NCBI RefSeq assembly: GCF_023053635.1
Contig: NC_086173.1
Location: 134,077,197 to 134,141,196 of the forward strand
DNA length: 64,000 nt
DNA from: Elgaria multicarinata webbii
Taxonomy: Eukaryota > Chordata > Lepidosauria > Squamata > Anguidae
Reading direction: 5' to 3'
Position numbers and translations under genes: made by a program. Positions within the stretch are counted from its first letter, which is position 1, and every line of letters begins with the position of its first letter. Below, in pieces: positions 41,341 to 53,765 of the stretch. The notes under the pieces were generated by a model. That model was not told the DNA's origin. It searched no databases and saw nothing but the letters and a program-made list of their open reading frames with translations.

Positions 41341-42180
41341 GGAATATTGTCATGGCGCTGATGGTTTTAGATCAGGGGTGCTGAACCTCTTTGAGCCCAA
41401 GGGCCAAACTTTATTTCAGAGAAACTCTCGGGGGCCCACATCCCAGCAGTGTGTGGGGGCTAATGGCAGAAGGGGCGGGGTCCAAAATACCAGAATATTT
41501 TAGCTGAAAGCTCTTACTGCCGGTAGTTAAGCCTTAAGAGACGCATTTTCAACCTTCTAGAATGGGGAAAATTCTGCACAAACGCCCTGTTTCTTCCTGT
41601 GATGGTCACAGGAAGAAATGGGGCCACCAGGACAACTTCAGAAGGGCAAACGTGCCCTCCAGCAGAACTGGATTTGGCTTTTGGGCTTGAGGTTCTGTAC
41701 CCTCTTAGAGCCTAGCAACTAGTGCTTACTTTTGAAATGCATAAGCTGTATCCTCATCTGGAGCACTGCATCTCACTGCATGGCGTTTTGGTTGTTCTAC
41801 CAAAAGCATGAAAAGAAAGAAAATAGCTTTGGACTTGCACTGCGTTAGGGAGTGTAGGAATACCTGCCTGTCCAGTGTCTTATCAGAGGCCCACAGATTT
41901 GCTTCATACGTTGCCCAATTCCTAGACAGAATTCCATTTCAAAGATTGAAGGCTCTTCTACAGAAGGCTCTTCTATACTGGAGAAGAAAGTGTCATGATC
42001 ATGTAGATCATCATGTGTGTAATTTACAGCATGGACATTTTCTGGGAAGTCAGTCATGCCTTCTCAACATGTGTACATGCAATGATCTACATGTGGGTAA
42101 AACCATTGTACATTATCATCTACACTGAAACATGTTGTTCCTTATATCCTTGTATCCTTCTTATCTAATAAAAGTACCTT
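41341..42180. other. Unassigned intergenic sequence
   Basis: The 106-codon frame at 41808-42128 shows no recognisable domain. 'GGGGTGCTGAACCTCTTTGAGCC...GGGCCAAACTTTATTTCAGA' at 41377-41425 resembles the end of a hAT element of the CAGGGGTGC type, but no second end was found. Confidence 0.35.
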
Positions 42181-42182
42181 CT

Positions 42183-42480
42183 CTGTATTTATTTATTTTA
42201 TTAAATTTATATACCGCCCCATAGCCGAAGCTCTCTGAGTGGTTTACAAAAGTTAAAAACAGTGAACATTAAAAACAGTATACAAAATTTTAAACCATCA
42301 AAAATATAAGAAAACAACAGCATAAAACAACAGTATCCATGTAAACAACAACAGCCCTGGGATCCATTAAAAAACAAACAAACTTAGCATATGTTGTTAA
42401 ACGCTGTAAGGATTTTGCAATATGTGAACCAACCCTGAATAATTCAATTTTGCCTGGTTGGAATTCAGGCTTAGGGGAAT
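42183..42480 (-). mobile_element. L2-clade LINE 3' end, minus strand
   Basis: 'TTTATATACCGCCCCATAGC' plus 'CGAAGCTCTCTGAGTGGTTT' is the reversed terminal hairpin, followed by the 3' UTR in reverse ('AGTTAAAAACAGTGAACATT', 'AAAATTTTAAACCATCAAAA'). Confidence 0.88.
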
Positions 42481-42752
42481 CGATGCTAATTCCAAAAGCA
42501 ATGGTCTGTTAGGGTCAACTAACATTACTGCTCATGCAATGGGAGTTTCCCTTGCCCTCCTCCCCTTGCAATTACTCCCCAGATCTGCTGCAGAGAGTAG
42601 GGGGATCCTCTGGAGCAGAACTGAGGGAGCCGGCGGGGGGAGAGTAGGAATTCAGTCTGCCTGTGGTATCTGTTCCGCTGGTGGAAGAGTAGCTTCAGAT
42701 CAACCTGTTGTTCCTTCACAGTATACCTGTCCAGCTTGCATCGCTACTTGGG

Positions 42753-43092
42753 GCTTTTCCACATTTAGCAAAAATCCCACAGCTTTACTGGGGCTTTATC
42801 TTCCAGAGTCTTCATAGGTTTTATGATTGACACAGTACTCCCACCACCACCATTTTTGCCAGTTCCCTCCCATATGTTTCTGTTATACCACTGGCAGATG
42901 CTGCTGCTGTTTTGTGCGATTTCAATTTATTACAGCATTTTGGGTTTTTTTGTTTTTTGTTTTAAATAAAATGGCAGATTCCCATTTGAAAACTGCAGGA
43001 GAGGCATCAGAGATTAATGACATCATAAAAAAGCACCCATGAGTGACCAATCACAAGCATGCAATAAATCACTCATATGGAGAAGCTCTTCT
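42753..43092. mobile_element. Possible MITE related to the TTTTCTACACAAG family
   Basis: Left 'GGGGCTTTTCCACATTTAGC', right 'CATGCAATAAATCACTCATATGGAGAAGCTCTT'-like end; the latter resembles the end at 46240-46290. Weakly supported. Confidence 0.35.
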
Positions 43093-43291
43093 TAGTCATT
43101 TGAAAAGCTTTGTTACATGACATCATTTTCTGAACAAATTTCATTACTGAATGTAAATTTTGACCCTGGTTTTGAAATAAAGACTGACCTAATGGTTATA
43201 GTACTGTCTCTCCCTTGCCTTTGATACCAGTATATCTTCTACATAATGTTATGAATGGTTAAATTATTTGATGCCAACGAAGTGTTATAGC

Positions 43292-43480
43292 GGGCCTGTT
43301 CGGACAACATGCTACGCCATGGTTAGGCCGCTAACCCTTTTGCAGCAAATGGTTAGTGAACATGTTTAAGCCATGGTTATGTAGCCACCATGGTTAGGAA
43401 TGGTTTACATGACACACTAAGCCATAACGTTTAGCTCAAAATGCTTAACCACTGTGGCTTAGCATGTCGTCTGAAGAAGG
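43292..43480. mobile_element. MITE with GGGCCTGTTCGGACAACATGC end
   Basis: Close relative of 15583-15752: both share 'GCAGCAAATGGTTAGT', 'ATGTAGCCACCATGGTTAGG' and the order of arms. Confidence 0.7.
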
Positions 43481-43777
43481 TCAGTGTGAGAAATCCCCCA
43501 CCCCCATCCCATAAATACTGAAGTATATCATGGTATAAAAATGAATTGGTGTGTAATATAGTTTGAACAGTGTCCAGGTTTTCTTGCCAGTTATTTCTAA
43601 ATCATAGAGTTAGAACACTAGATGGGGCTAGAATACTGTCAAATATCACATATACTTCAAGGAATGAAATTTAAGAGAAAGGGGGATACTTTAGAATCTA
43701 CTCATGCAGTTACTAGGTCTGAATGTTCTGATAGCTTGTGCGGGGGGGAGGGGGGCGCAATAGCCATCTAATTATTA

Positions 43778-44678
43778 TGGATTGGATCCAGACTAAGGGT
43801 AGACCCACTGAATTCTGAGGAAGGTAAGGCAGTCCTGACTAAGCAATCTTGTGGCCCCTACACAGTGTCTGAGGGGTTATAGGATTTTTGGGATTCCTGG
43901 ATCTGAGGCCAGAGATGGCGCTCGCCTTTGGACACAGGGATCCAACCTCCCTGCCCCCTCCCCCTCGCAGCTGGCCCAGAGAGAACAGGGCCGAGTGCCT
44001 CTATGAGCCTGGAAACATGAGCTTAGAGAGGGTGACCATATGAAAAGGAGGACAGGGCTCCTGTATCTTTAACAGTTGTATTGAAAAGGGAATTTCAGCA
44101 GGTGTCCTTTGTGTGCATATGCAGCACCTGGTGAAATTTCCTCATCACAACAGTTAAAGCTGCAGGTGCCCTGCCCTCTTTTAAATCTGGTCACTCTAGT
44201 ATAGCTCCTGCACTTTTAACTGTTGTGATGAAGAGGGAATTTCACCAGGTTCTCCATATATACAAATGACACCTGCTGAAATTCCCTTTTCTATGCAACT
44301 GTTAAAGATACAGGAGCCCTGTCCTCCTTTTCATATGGTCACCCTAGCTTAGAGAGGAGGCAAAGTAGGGGGTGCAGTTCTGCAGACAGGAAGGGGAGGA
44401 GACTGGAGCATCTGGCTTACAAAGAATCCTTTGGCCACCCTGGCCCCTTTCCCTCCCTCTCTGCAGGGCCTACAGGTGAAATTGCCTGTGTAGTGCCAAA
44501 TGCAGAGCAGGGTGTGTGTGTAGAGTCAAAGATCATGCTCCCCCCGCTCTGTATAAGATGCCTGCCACCCTCCAAATCTGGAGGCTGACTAGCATCAAGA
44601 TAGGGTTGCACCCTAATTTAGTTCCATTGATTTCAATGCGTTTGCTTGAAATATGACTAAGTCTGGATCCAATCCTCT
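43778..44678. mobile_element. Inverted-repeat element (ATTGGATCCAGACTAAG ends) with hAT MITE inside
   Basis: 'ATTGGATCCAGACTAAGGGT' at 43779 is inverted at 44653-44676 ('ACTAAGTCTGGATCCAATCC'). The 318-bp hAT MITE 44029-44346 lies within. A third end, 'GATTGGATCCAGACTTAGTC', is at 39032. The class is unknown. Confidence 0.55.
44029..44346. mobile_element. 320-bp fold-back hAT MITE, copy 4 (TSD GCTTAGAG)
   Basis: AGGGTGACCATATGAAAAGG ... TTTCATATGGTCACCCTA with perfect 8-bp GCTTAGAG on both sides (44021-44028, 44347-44354). The first T is missing on the left. Confidence 0.92.
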
Positions 44679-45276
44679 TTAATAAGGCGTTATACCACAC
44701 CTTTTAATCTAAGTCCTGAAGTTGGCATATAAACAAAATTTTAAAACAGTATAACATGTCAACAATAAAAACACACAAAGAAACCGAGAAATTACATAAC
44801 ACAGCCTAATGCATTTAACAGCAGATTAAAATGTTGATTTTAATTAGAACTGTCCCTGTGAACAGATGTTCAATGCTGATAGCCTTGTTACAAACTCTGT
44901 ACATCACTTTATTGAGGCAGAATGCTTTTTCAAAGCAATACATGTTTCGTCGTCTTCCTTTCCCCCCTTTTGATGTTCATTGAAGAGCAAATGTTAACCT
45001 TCATTAAATAGGTACAATATTTCAGCTGTGTAAAGTTCTGTGTTATAAGAAAATAACTCTAAGGGCCCATTCTCTATATTGGCTGGGGATACTGGGATTT
45101 GTAGGAGTTATTTCTGCCTTAAGATTTCATTTAATTGATTGATTGATTAACTTATCTATTTCATAGAGTTATATAATACTGTCCATATTTAAAAACATCT
45201 AACCAGTAAAGATGCATAGGATTGCACCCTCAGACTGCAATCTTAAACATACCATTGAAAATAGTCAGAGTGCCCG

Positions 45277-46290
45277 AAGATTTTCTACATGCGTTGTTAA
45301 TCCGCTGTATCTATCTTTGGTTTTGTTGCAGAATTGAGATCCAAGCACTACATGAAGAATGTTTCCTTTCCTTCGTTTCCACTATATAACCTCTAAGAGC
45401 TTTTCTACACAAGCCACGTATTGTGTGTTCATCATTCATTCATGCTTGTTTTTGGGTTCTTTAAACAACGTTGTGATCCTCTGTTACATTTCTGGGTTTT
45501 AAATTATGGCACGATCTCCCCAATGAGGCCCACCTGGCACCAACAATGATATATTTTTAAAGCCAGGTTAAGACTTTCCTTTTCTCCCAGGCATTTGCTG
45601 AGTTTTAACTGACTCCAATAGCTTTCGCCTGGCTGAGTGTTTAAATTTTTTGTTTAAATATTAGATTTTTTAAAAAAATTTTTTTATGTTTTTAAAATGT
45701 ATATGTTGATTTTTAATGTTCAGGTTTTTTAATCCAATCTTTTTAAGCTTTGTAAACCGCCCAGAGAGCTTCGGTTTTGGACAGAATATAAATGTAATAA
45801 ATCAATAAAATTAATAAATAAATAGCACTTTCAGAATATATATTTTTAGAGCAGAGGAAATGTATTATTTTCAAAAAGCAAAAAAAAGCGCCTCTTCCAC
45901 TTGTGTATTTGTGGTATTCTGCTATACCATAGTGCCACCTAGAGGTTATGTAGTGGAAAATCAGGAAAGGAAACTATTCATGTAGTGCTTGGATCTCAAT
46001 TCTGTGACAAAACCGAAAGTAGACACAGTAGATTAATAACCTCATGTAGAAAAGCTCTAGGTGCCACTGTGGTATAGCAGAATAGTGCAATTACACAAGT
46101 GGAGAAAGCATTCTCTTCCCCTTTCACAAATAATACTACATTTCCCCTGCTCTAAAAACCTCACTGAAAGTGCCATTTAAAAATAGAAGTGAAACTGGAG
46201 GGTCATGACATCCTCCAAAGAACCCGTTAACAACAGTGAGTGGGGAAGGACGAGCATGCAATAAATTATTTGTATAGAAAACTCACAGCC
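45277..46290. mobile_element. Nested pair of TTTTCTACACAAG MITEs with an L2 LINE inside
   Basis: Outer copy (plus) is 45277-45395 continuing at 46058-46290. A second copy of the same family (minus) occupies 45396-46057. The LINE at 45503-45824 sits inside the second. The order is supported by the copy at 58617-58905, which is continuous across the break (CTCTAGGTGG...). Confidence 0.75.
45503..45824 (+). mobile_element. L2-clade LINE 3' end
   Basis: 'TGGCACGATCTCCCCAATGA' (..W.DLP.E..) to 'CCGCCCAGAGAGCTTCGG' and an AATAAA-rich tail; interrupted frame. Confidence 0.85.
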
Positions 46291-46904
46291 AAAAAGTGAT
46301 TGCAGTGCAACGCTGCTTTGCTGTTAGTGCCTCTTTCTTGAGGTATCTTTCCCCATCTCTGATTTAGCAGTGTAACATTAAAACAACTGTTGGGAAGACA
46401 CTATCTGAACTTTGCCCCAGATGGACAGGATTCCAACTTGTAGTATTCTTCTTGGCATAAGGGCAACAAATCAAATGGGACTAGAAAGAGAACAGTTGCA
46501 TCAGCTCACAAGGTACCCAGTGGTACAAGAGCAAGGAAAAAATGGTGGTCCTTATAGAAGGCTGCTTCAGTAATTCACCAGCAGAGACAATCAAGAGCAG
46601 GTAAATTCCTGTCTCAGTCCAGATGTGACCTGGAAGAAGTAGGATTGCAGACAAGCATCTAGTCAACAGCTTCATGTGATGTTCCTGTTGCTGGATTGTG
46701 CCACTGAAGTCTATAGGTGCCAATTTTGATGTTTGAAAGTTCCATTCTCCATGTAGAAAACACCCGGTACATTCAAAAGTAGCATGTTCTGGAGTGAGTG
46801 GGGAAGGCTAGTCTTGAACCTTCCTGACATGATAGCTCAGTATATGTTCAAGGAGCTTTTTTTAATTATGGCAAAGGGGCATTAAGGGAGGGATTGTGAC
46901 TCAT

Positions 46905-47015
46905 GGAAAGATTCTTGCCTGAAAACCTTGGAGAACTGCTGCCAGTCAGTGTTGACAATGCTGGGCTAGATGGACCAATGGTCTGACTCAGTACAAGGCA
47001 GCTTCCTGTGCCTCT
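46905..47015 (+). mobile_element. LINE/SINE 3' end fragment
   Basis: 'CTGCCAGTCAGTGTTGACAA', 'TGCTGGGCTAGATGGACCAA' and 'TGGTCTGACTCAGTACAAGG' form a repeat end common in squamates; reversed at 16838. Confidence 0.7.
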
Positions 47016-47129
47016 CTCCTGTGTCTCACCTCTGTTCAGCCTTGAAACTCACTGGATGGCCTTGAGGGCACACTACACCCTCTCACAGGGTTATATGAGG
47101 ATAAAATAGGATAAATCACTAATGTTCTG

Positions 47130-48260
47130 TGTTGGGCTCCTTGGTTGCCTAATTACAACTTTTGCCATGGTTCTTTGCTACCTAGAGAAAGAACAAATCC
47201 ATAAAAATGTATAATTTGCATTAAATAACTCTCTTCCCCAGGTCATACTACTGTCAAATGTCTGGGTGACAAGCTTTATTCTCTACTGCAGCCTCAGATG
47301 CTATGCAATTACAGTGGGCATTGCAAATGCTGATGGAAATGTTGTGAAAATGCAATTGGGTGTTCCAACAATAGCGGTGTTTTGTTCTCAGCTGAACGTT
47401 CCTTTTTCCCCATCCAAAAAATGCTATCCTAATAGCATGATTATTTCCATCAACTAATCTTTGCTCTTAGGTTGAATGGGGGACTGGTTTTGATTTGTCT
47501 GAGTATCTGGCATAAGTCACATTTGGTAACCCAGAGCATTTGCCAGACCCAAGAGGAGTACTGTCTGGAATGGATAATGGAATCTTCACTTTCATAGTGA
47601 CAACTTCACAAAGCAAAATGTGTGTTTTGAAAGGGGCAGTTTGAATATATTTGTCTTGTGCTTTAGTAATGCTTGGTATATGGGGGAAAGCCTGCAGTAG
47701 AAAGGAAAAAAGAGAAATCATTGGTAATGAAATTGATTAGCATGGATAGATACTCCTCATCCACAGTTACTTATAATACAGCTTAGGGGAAAGAAACTGA
47801 ACTTTCTCCAAGCAAGATGTGGATATTTCCAGGAGAAAGTCAAATGGAAGTCAAGAAATTGGCGGGGCAGCAGAATGGAGTCGACCAACATTTGCCTTCT
47901 CAAAATGAGATATTAGTTTTGTGAGTTAGAAAGGATATCATCAGACACTCTTTCTACCCACTGAAGACTTAGGACATTTGGAGATTTGGGAGCCATCATT
48001 ATTTTAGTGATTTTCTACAAAAAATAGTTGATGGTGGTGGTCCTCCATCTGCATAATTTCTTCCTAGTCTAGCACTTCTGTTGGGGTGGAAGTCGCTGGA
48101 AATGAAATGCCACATTTCCCAGGGACAGGCAAAGGCAGATGTCATGTTAAAGGACGGCACTCAACAGGTGGTTCAGCTGCAGCATAAGCCTGGCTTCTAG
48201 CTGGATTCTCAATCTGAAGGATGTGCTTCCCAGTGAGTTCATCTTGCCTCCCCCACCCAG
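47130..48260. other. Unassigned intergenic sequence
   Basis: No gene, RNA or repeat recognised. Short frames at 47266-47457 and 47467-47721 show no domain. Confidence 0.4.
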
Positions 48261-48289
48261 CCCTTGCTTGATACAGGTTGTCTTTTTTA

Positions 48290-49140
48290 ATTTTAGAAAG
48301 GCAACAGACTTTAATTCAGGAAAGCAAAGGGCAGTTAGACTGATCAACTGGATAATAAAACTGTAAATGAAGTGCAGTGTAAGTAAGTGTAAGCTGATAC
48401 ACATTGGACAATAATAATAATCCTAACTCACATACTCTGAGCTAGTTCTGAGTAACTAGAAAAAGAGGTTGTGGTACAGAGGTACAGAGCTCCTGTACCT
48501 TTAACAGTAGTATAGAAAGGGAAATTCAGCAGGTGTCATTTGCATGCATGCAGCACCTGGTGAAATTCCCTCTTCACCACAACAGTTAAAGCTGCAAGAG
48601 CTCCTGCAGCTTTAACTGTTGTGATGAAGAGGGAATTTCACCAGGGGCTGCATGCGTACAAATGACACCTGCTAAATTTCCCTTTTATATGCATCTGTTA
48701 AAGATACAGGAGCCCTGTCCTCCTTTCCATATGGTCACCCTAGTTGTGGTGGAAAGCAAAACAAAGATGTTGGCCCAGTGTGTGGAGGCTGTGAAAAAGG
48801 TGAATTCTATGTTGAGGATTATTAGAAAAGGGATCGAAAATAAATCTGTCAATATCGTAATGCCTTTGCACAATTCCATATTGCGACCACATTTGGAATT
48901 CTGGGTATTGCTCTGGTATTTATATCTCAAAAAGGATATTGTAGATGTGGAAAAGGTGCAAAAAAAGCACAGCCAGCCAAAGCACCTGCCCTAAAAAGGA
49001 AAAGCTACAATGTTTGGGGATTTTAGTTAGAAAAAAGAGAGCACAGAGATACATGATTGAAGTGTATGAAATTAGGCATGCTGTATAGAGAAGCCTTTCT
49101 CCCTTTCTTATGATACTAGAACCCAAGATCATCAATGAAC
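48290..49140 (+). mobile_element. CR1 LINE ORF2 fragment split by a hAT MITE
   Basis: After the MITE, the frame reads KMLAQCVEAVKKVNSMLRII, then PHLEF and LKKDIVDVEKVQKKH, the CR1 ORF2 segment just beyond the reverse transcriptase. 'AGCTGATACACATTGG' before the MITE is the matching upstream part. Stops and indels are frequent. Confidence 0.75.
48476..48742. mobile_element. 320-bp fold-back hAT MITE, copy 5 (TSD GTTGTGGT)
   Basis: The left end is shortened ('ACAGAGGTACAGAGCTCCTG'); the right end is normal (ATATGGTCACCCTA). Perfect 8-bp GTTGTGGT at 48468-48475 and 48743-48750. The centre is the shortest of the family. Confidence 0.9.
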
Positions 49141-49799
49141 CTTTTTAATAAGTACAGAATGATACTTGGTTATGCATCTCATGATAGCCCCATTGAGGCA
49201 TTATTCAAAAGTAGTTAACGTGAGCAGGGAAGAGGCCACACTGAGTTGCTCTAGCCCGATGTCATGTGCTACCCTGAGGAAGATTGGCATAGAAATGAAT
49301 AGAAATAAATGAATAAAATGTGTGTCATTTAACCCCTGCCCCGACATCTGCATGAACATCTGCAGGGGTCCTGCTTGTGTGGAAGCCTCCATACAGCTGC
49401 CTGCAGGCATTTGAACTTTATGCACAGATGCCAGGGAGAGCCTACATGACGTGCATGACATCAGGAGGTGATACTAGTTGTCATGACCCCATCCCCACTG
49501 CTTTTAAATAAAGGTAACTGCTTTTAAATAAAGCTTGAACAGGATTTATTGGAATTACAGAATCATGTCCCCATGGGCCAGCCGCTCACATAGAAACACA
49601 TGTATTCAGGTATATAGCCAATCAGCACTGGATTACATCTTGATATTCAAACCCAACTTTCTGTAGTATTCTAGTATTACAAGGACAGCAACAGCTCTAA
49701 CACAGTCTTTTCAGTTTGCCCCAGCTGTAACTTTGATGCAAGGTCACTTATGCTGCATAACCTTGAAAGGTTAGATTTCATCCCTTCCTCTGACTTGAC

Positions 49800-50180
49800 T
49801 CCTACGTCAGGCGGACTACACTCTCAGTCCCACCAACATCCCAGGCACACCTGATGGGTACGCGGGAGAGGGCCTTCTCGGTGGCTGCTCCAAGGCTCTG
49901 GAACTCCCTTCCCAGGAAGGCTAGGCTGGCTCCCTCTGTGCTATACTATTGGAGGCAGGCAAAAACTTTTTTGTTTTAGCAGGCTTTTGGAACCATACTG
50001 GGCCTGTGTTAATGCATTGGATTCCCCCATTTTAATATGTTAATTTTTAATTATTTTTTAACATGTTCTTAATTTTACTGTAGGTTTAATTCTATTTTAA
50101 CTTTTGTAATTTATATTTATATGTTTTAATTGTACATGTTTTAATCTTGTAAACCGCCTTGAGTCCCAGTACTGGGATGA
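49800..50180 (+). mobile_element. L2-clade LINE 3' end (third subfamily)
   Basis: 'GAGGGCCTTCTCGGTGGCTG' (RAFSVAA) and 'CTCTGGAACTCCCTTCCC' (LWNSLP) are followed by a UTR ending 'GTAAACCGCCTTGAGTCCCA' and an (ACT)n tail. Confidence 0.8.
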
Positions 50181-50218
<38 letters not shown>

Positions 50219-50230
50219 ATAATAATAATA
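50181..50230. repeat. (ACT)n-(AAT)n microsatellite at LINE end
   Basis: About 12 ACT units then AAT units, grown from the LINE tail. Confidence 0.93.
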
Positions 50231-50332
50231 CACTGCTGCTAGGAACCTCCCTCTCCTCCCCCCACTTCCCATCCCAGATGCATCAAACCCCACAAATCCT
50301 AGAGCTGCCCCATAAACCAGTTTTGCATGTAT

Positions 50333-50566
50333 GTATTATTGCATTTATATCCCGCCTTTTTTCCTCCAAGGAACCCAAGGTAGCATACATAATCTTCCTC
50401 CTCTCCACTTTATCCTCACAACAACAACCCTGTGAGGTGGGTTGGGCTGAGAGTCTGTGACTGGCCCAAAGTCATCCAGTGGGTTTCCATGTCTGAGTTG
50501 GGACCAGAACCTGGATCTCCCGACTCCCAGTCTGACATTTTAGCCACTACACCGCACTGGCTCTCA
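50333..50566 (-). repeat. tRNA-derived SINE, minus strand
   Basis: On the minus strand: 'GAGCCAGTGCGGTGTAGTGG' (box A), 'GGGAGATCCAGGTTCTGGTC' (box B), 'CAACCCACCTCACAGGGTTG' and a tail AAGGCGGGATATAAATGC. Full-length Sauria/MIR-type arrangement. Confidence 0.85.
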
Positions 50567-51139
50567 CCAGTTTTGCATGTCACTGTCCTTTTCCTGCCAC
50601 TAGTTTTCCAGGAACAGAGTGCTGCCTCCAGCCATTCTGACAGGGAATGCAGCTTTAGGCAGCTTTTACATACCCTATTGCCATTGTCTGGCTTTGTCAG
50701 ATTCCACCCACTTTAATTAGAGCCATTAAAACAAAAAGAAAAAGAAAAAAAACCCGAGTTCCACTTCCAAACACCGTAGGCTAGAAAGCAGAGATGTCAT
50801 TTGCTAACAGAAAGATGTTCATGTCATCCTCTGCTGATCACAGCTTGAATTGTTTGTCTTCTTGTAGCACAGGTTAAATAGATTAGTAGGTAACAAACAA
50901 GAGCTAACCTTTCCGATAGTGTTCTTAGATGAGTGAGATTGTGATGAAGAATGAGGCGAGTTGCACAGGCTGTGTGCTTCCTGGTCTGGAAATGTTCTAG
51001 TATATGGAGTGACATGATCCTTGATTGTAATTCAGTCAGTTATTACATTCTTCCTAACCGCGTTCCTTTGATATTTAGTGCTCTCATTTTACAGACGGGA
51101 AGCAGCATCTACCCACATAGGAAGTGAGGGGGCATCACA

Positions 51140-51640
51140 CGTCATCATTTTATTTAAATTAATGATATACTGCCCATCAGTTCTCAATGCCAGGGCAGTT
51201 TAACATTGAATCGAAAACACAATGCAGAACTATGCCATCATAAGAACACAAACAACAACAGCAAAGGTGGTAAATCATAAACGTCGCCAGCAGAATTTAA
51301 AATGCCTAGTTGAATAAAAAGGTTCCCTCCCGGCACCAAAACAGTAACAGTGTTTGCACCAGGCAAACTTCCTTGAGGAAGGTATTCTGTAATCTAGCAT
51401 GCCCCAGCCAAAAATGCCCTTTCCCTTGTGGATGTCAGTTTCGCTTTGCACAGGGGAAATGTGCACTGAGAAACATCCAATCTTAAAGTATGGACGGGTT
51501 GATCTGGGAATGAATGACCCACTCTAATGACAGATCCATGTTTCCTTCCCTGACCATTGCCATCAATGGCCACTCTTTTGTAACTTATAGAGATAATGCC
51601 CTGACCAGGTCCTGATCATATCCAAGAGATGAAAAACCAC
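51140..51640 (-). mobile_element. L2-like LINE 3' UTR, minus strand
   Basis: 'TTTAAATTAATGATATACTG' plus 'CCAGGGCAGTTTAACATTG' is a reversed hairpin-and-tail of an older subfamily. The downstream part contains 'ATGCCCTTTCCCTTGTGG' and similar UTR motifs. Confidence 0.5.
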
Positions 51641-52394
51641 CTCCAGGGATTAGCCAATGTCAATATTAGCAACCATTTGGGAGTGCTGCTCAACAGTAGT
51701 TTAAGGACCATGAAGATGCCCTGTAGTAGCATTGGGTTTCGTTGTGCTGCTTGAAAGATCCGTCTTTCTTGGCCCTTCCTCTTGTTTCATCCCAATCTGC
51801 TACCTAAATAAATAAATAAATAAATAATAGGATGTTAACCAATTACAGTTCAGTTGATCTCCTACCATTGAAACCAATTTGTTAGTGAAATGTACATAAA
51901 TGTATCTGCTACAAAAGCCTCAGTGTCAGTGCCTTTTGGGTGGACTTAGTCCAGAAAGGTGGCTTATAAATCCTGTGCACACCTAGGTGGGAAAAAGAAA
52001 ACCCCACTGAAGTCTGTGGGGTTTACTTTTGAATAAACAAATGTAGGACTGCATTGTTAATATATTGAAGGAAATTCAGGATAATTTCCCAATGGAATAG
52101 AAGGAAAAATACAATTCCTTTTTAGAAGGTAAAGCTCTCTTTAAACATTTCCTTTTTTTTTTTAACCTTTGCATTATATTATTAACACATACCCAAAATA
52201 GCTTTAAAATGACCTATTTTCCCCTTGGTGGTTAAATTCTTCTCCCCAATTATTCAACTTTAAGTGACTTTAAGGTGCAATCTTATGCATGTTTAGACAG
52301 AAAAAAGTCCTACAATGCCTTACATTCCCCAGCCAGCATGGCGTCCTTAGTTACTAAAGACTTAGTTGATTAACCTTCAGTTGATATCAGTTAA

Positions 52395-52490
52395 CGCTGC
52401 AAGCCTAAACACACTTACCTGGGAGTAAGCCCTATGGATCTCAAGGGGTTTACCTCTGAGTAGACATGCACTGTAAGTGTTACAGCCCTA
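52395..52490. mobile_element. Short inverted-repeat element (AATCCTA...TTACTTCTGAGT type)
   Basis: 'GCTGCAAGCCTAAACACACT', 'TACCTGGGAGTAAGCCCTAT' and 'ACCTCTGAGTAGACATGCAC' in the usual order. Same family as 17770. Confidence 0.6.
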
Positions 52491-53479
52491 CAAATAAGCA
52501 GAAGTCACAGCCGTTGAAGAGTGGACTAGCTATAGAAGTAACTGGGTAAAGCGCAGGTGGGGCTAGGCTTGATGGCTTGTGCCCAGTGCTCAGATTCAGG
52601 TAGTGCTGCTTGCCAGTGTTAATTAATATGGATCCAGTGGTTCTGGTGTTGATAAATAGCCGCACCACAGATTACATGCCCGGGGCCTCATCTTGACGAG
52701 TATGGGAGGAAAGCGCATTGCTCTTAAAGTTTCATCACACCAGCGTTATACTGTGCAATCACTGCGAATTGCATGCAAAGGACTCCGAAGTTTTTCAGCT
52801 TATGTGAAGCACTCCCATGCATCCTGCTTTAATTGTGCTTCTTAGCCAAAAGAAGTGTCGTATTTTAGTACCCCTTTAAGAGTGAATCTTTTGTTGTTCT
52901 CCGAGCAGCCACTGGGGTGCAGTAGGATGACAAGAGCAGAGTTGCCCAGTCGCCTCCTTCTGCAGTTCCCAAGCAAGTGCCACGTGGAGCCCTCCATACT
53001 GAAAAGTAAGTGTTCTGGCACTCAGGAAGGTGCTTACTTTCGAGTATACAGGCTCACAGCTCGATCCTATCCCTTGCCAGTCACAGAAATAGTAAGCTCT
53101 TTTCAAGTTGTGTTTGCTAGTGGTGTGTGTGTGTGTGTGCTCACTCTCGATTTAAAACGCACACAGAAAAGCAGAGGGGCCCCGAGGGAGCGTCTCTCCC
53201 TTGTCACCCCCACCCTCCTGGTAAAGAGATCGTCTAGCTGGCATGAAGTTTCCTTCCTCTCCCTCCACAGGTGGTGTGATGGGGATAATAACAACAACAA
53301 CTACAGCTTTCATACACTATGGGATAATTCGACGGAAATGGGTAGGTGTGATGAAGGCTTCAGTCTCCGCAGCATGATGAAAAGAGCTGTGCTCTGTCCA
53401 TGTTACACGGCTGAGCCAGCCATCCCTAAAACCTGGGTTTCCTGTGCAGGAAAAAGCATACTTCCGGGGAGCTGGGGTA

Positions 53480-53765
53480 GAAGTACTGTTTCTGTTTCAA
53501 TTTCTGTTTTTAATTCTCGCTTGAAAACATTTCTTTTCTCGAAAGCTTTTTAACTGTAGCGTGGTCATATTAGTCTATATTTAGTTTTAATGTCCCCTAC
53601 CCCTATTGGTTTTTCCCCTCCCTCCCCTGTCTGTTACAGTGATTTTAGATTGTAAGCCATATGGCAGGTTGTCTTGTTTTGTTTTATTCTGTACAGCGCC
53701 ATGAAAATTGATGGCGCTTTATAAATAAATATTATTATTAATAATAACAATAGAAGTAAGATCAT
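53480..53765 (+). mobile_element. L2-like LINE 3' end (fourth subfamily)
   Basis: NSRLKTFLFSKAF closes the ORF. The tail is 'CAGCGCCATGAAAATTGATG' plus GCGCTTTATAAATAAATATT. Reversed relative at 8478. Confidence 0.8.

Noticed and set aside
41808-42817. Frames of 106 and 119 codons after EOGT as a possible TAFA4 or other gene
   Set aside because: No TAFA cysteine pattern, no signal peptide and no splice-site support.
48662-48994. 110-codon frame as a small gene
   Set aside because: It runs from a MITE arm into a CR1 ORF2 fragment.
52855-53553. 232-codon frame
   Set aside because: No recognisable domain; its final residues (LKTFLFSKAF) are a LINE ORF end and the rest looks like chance.
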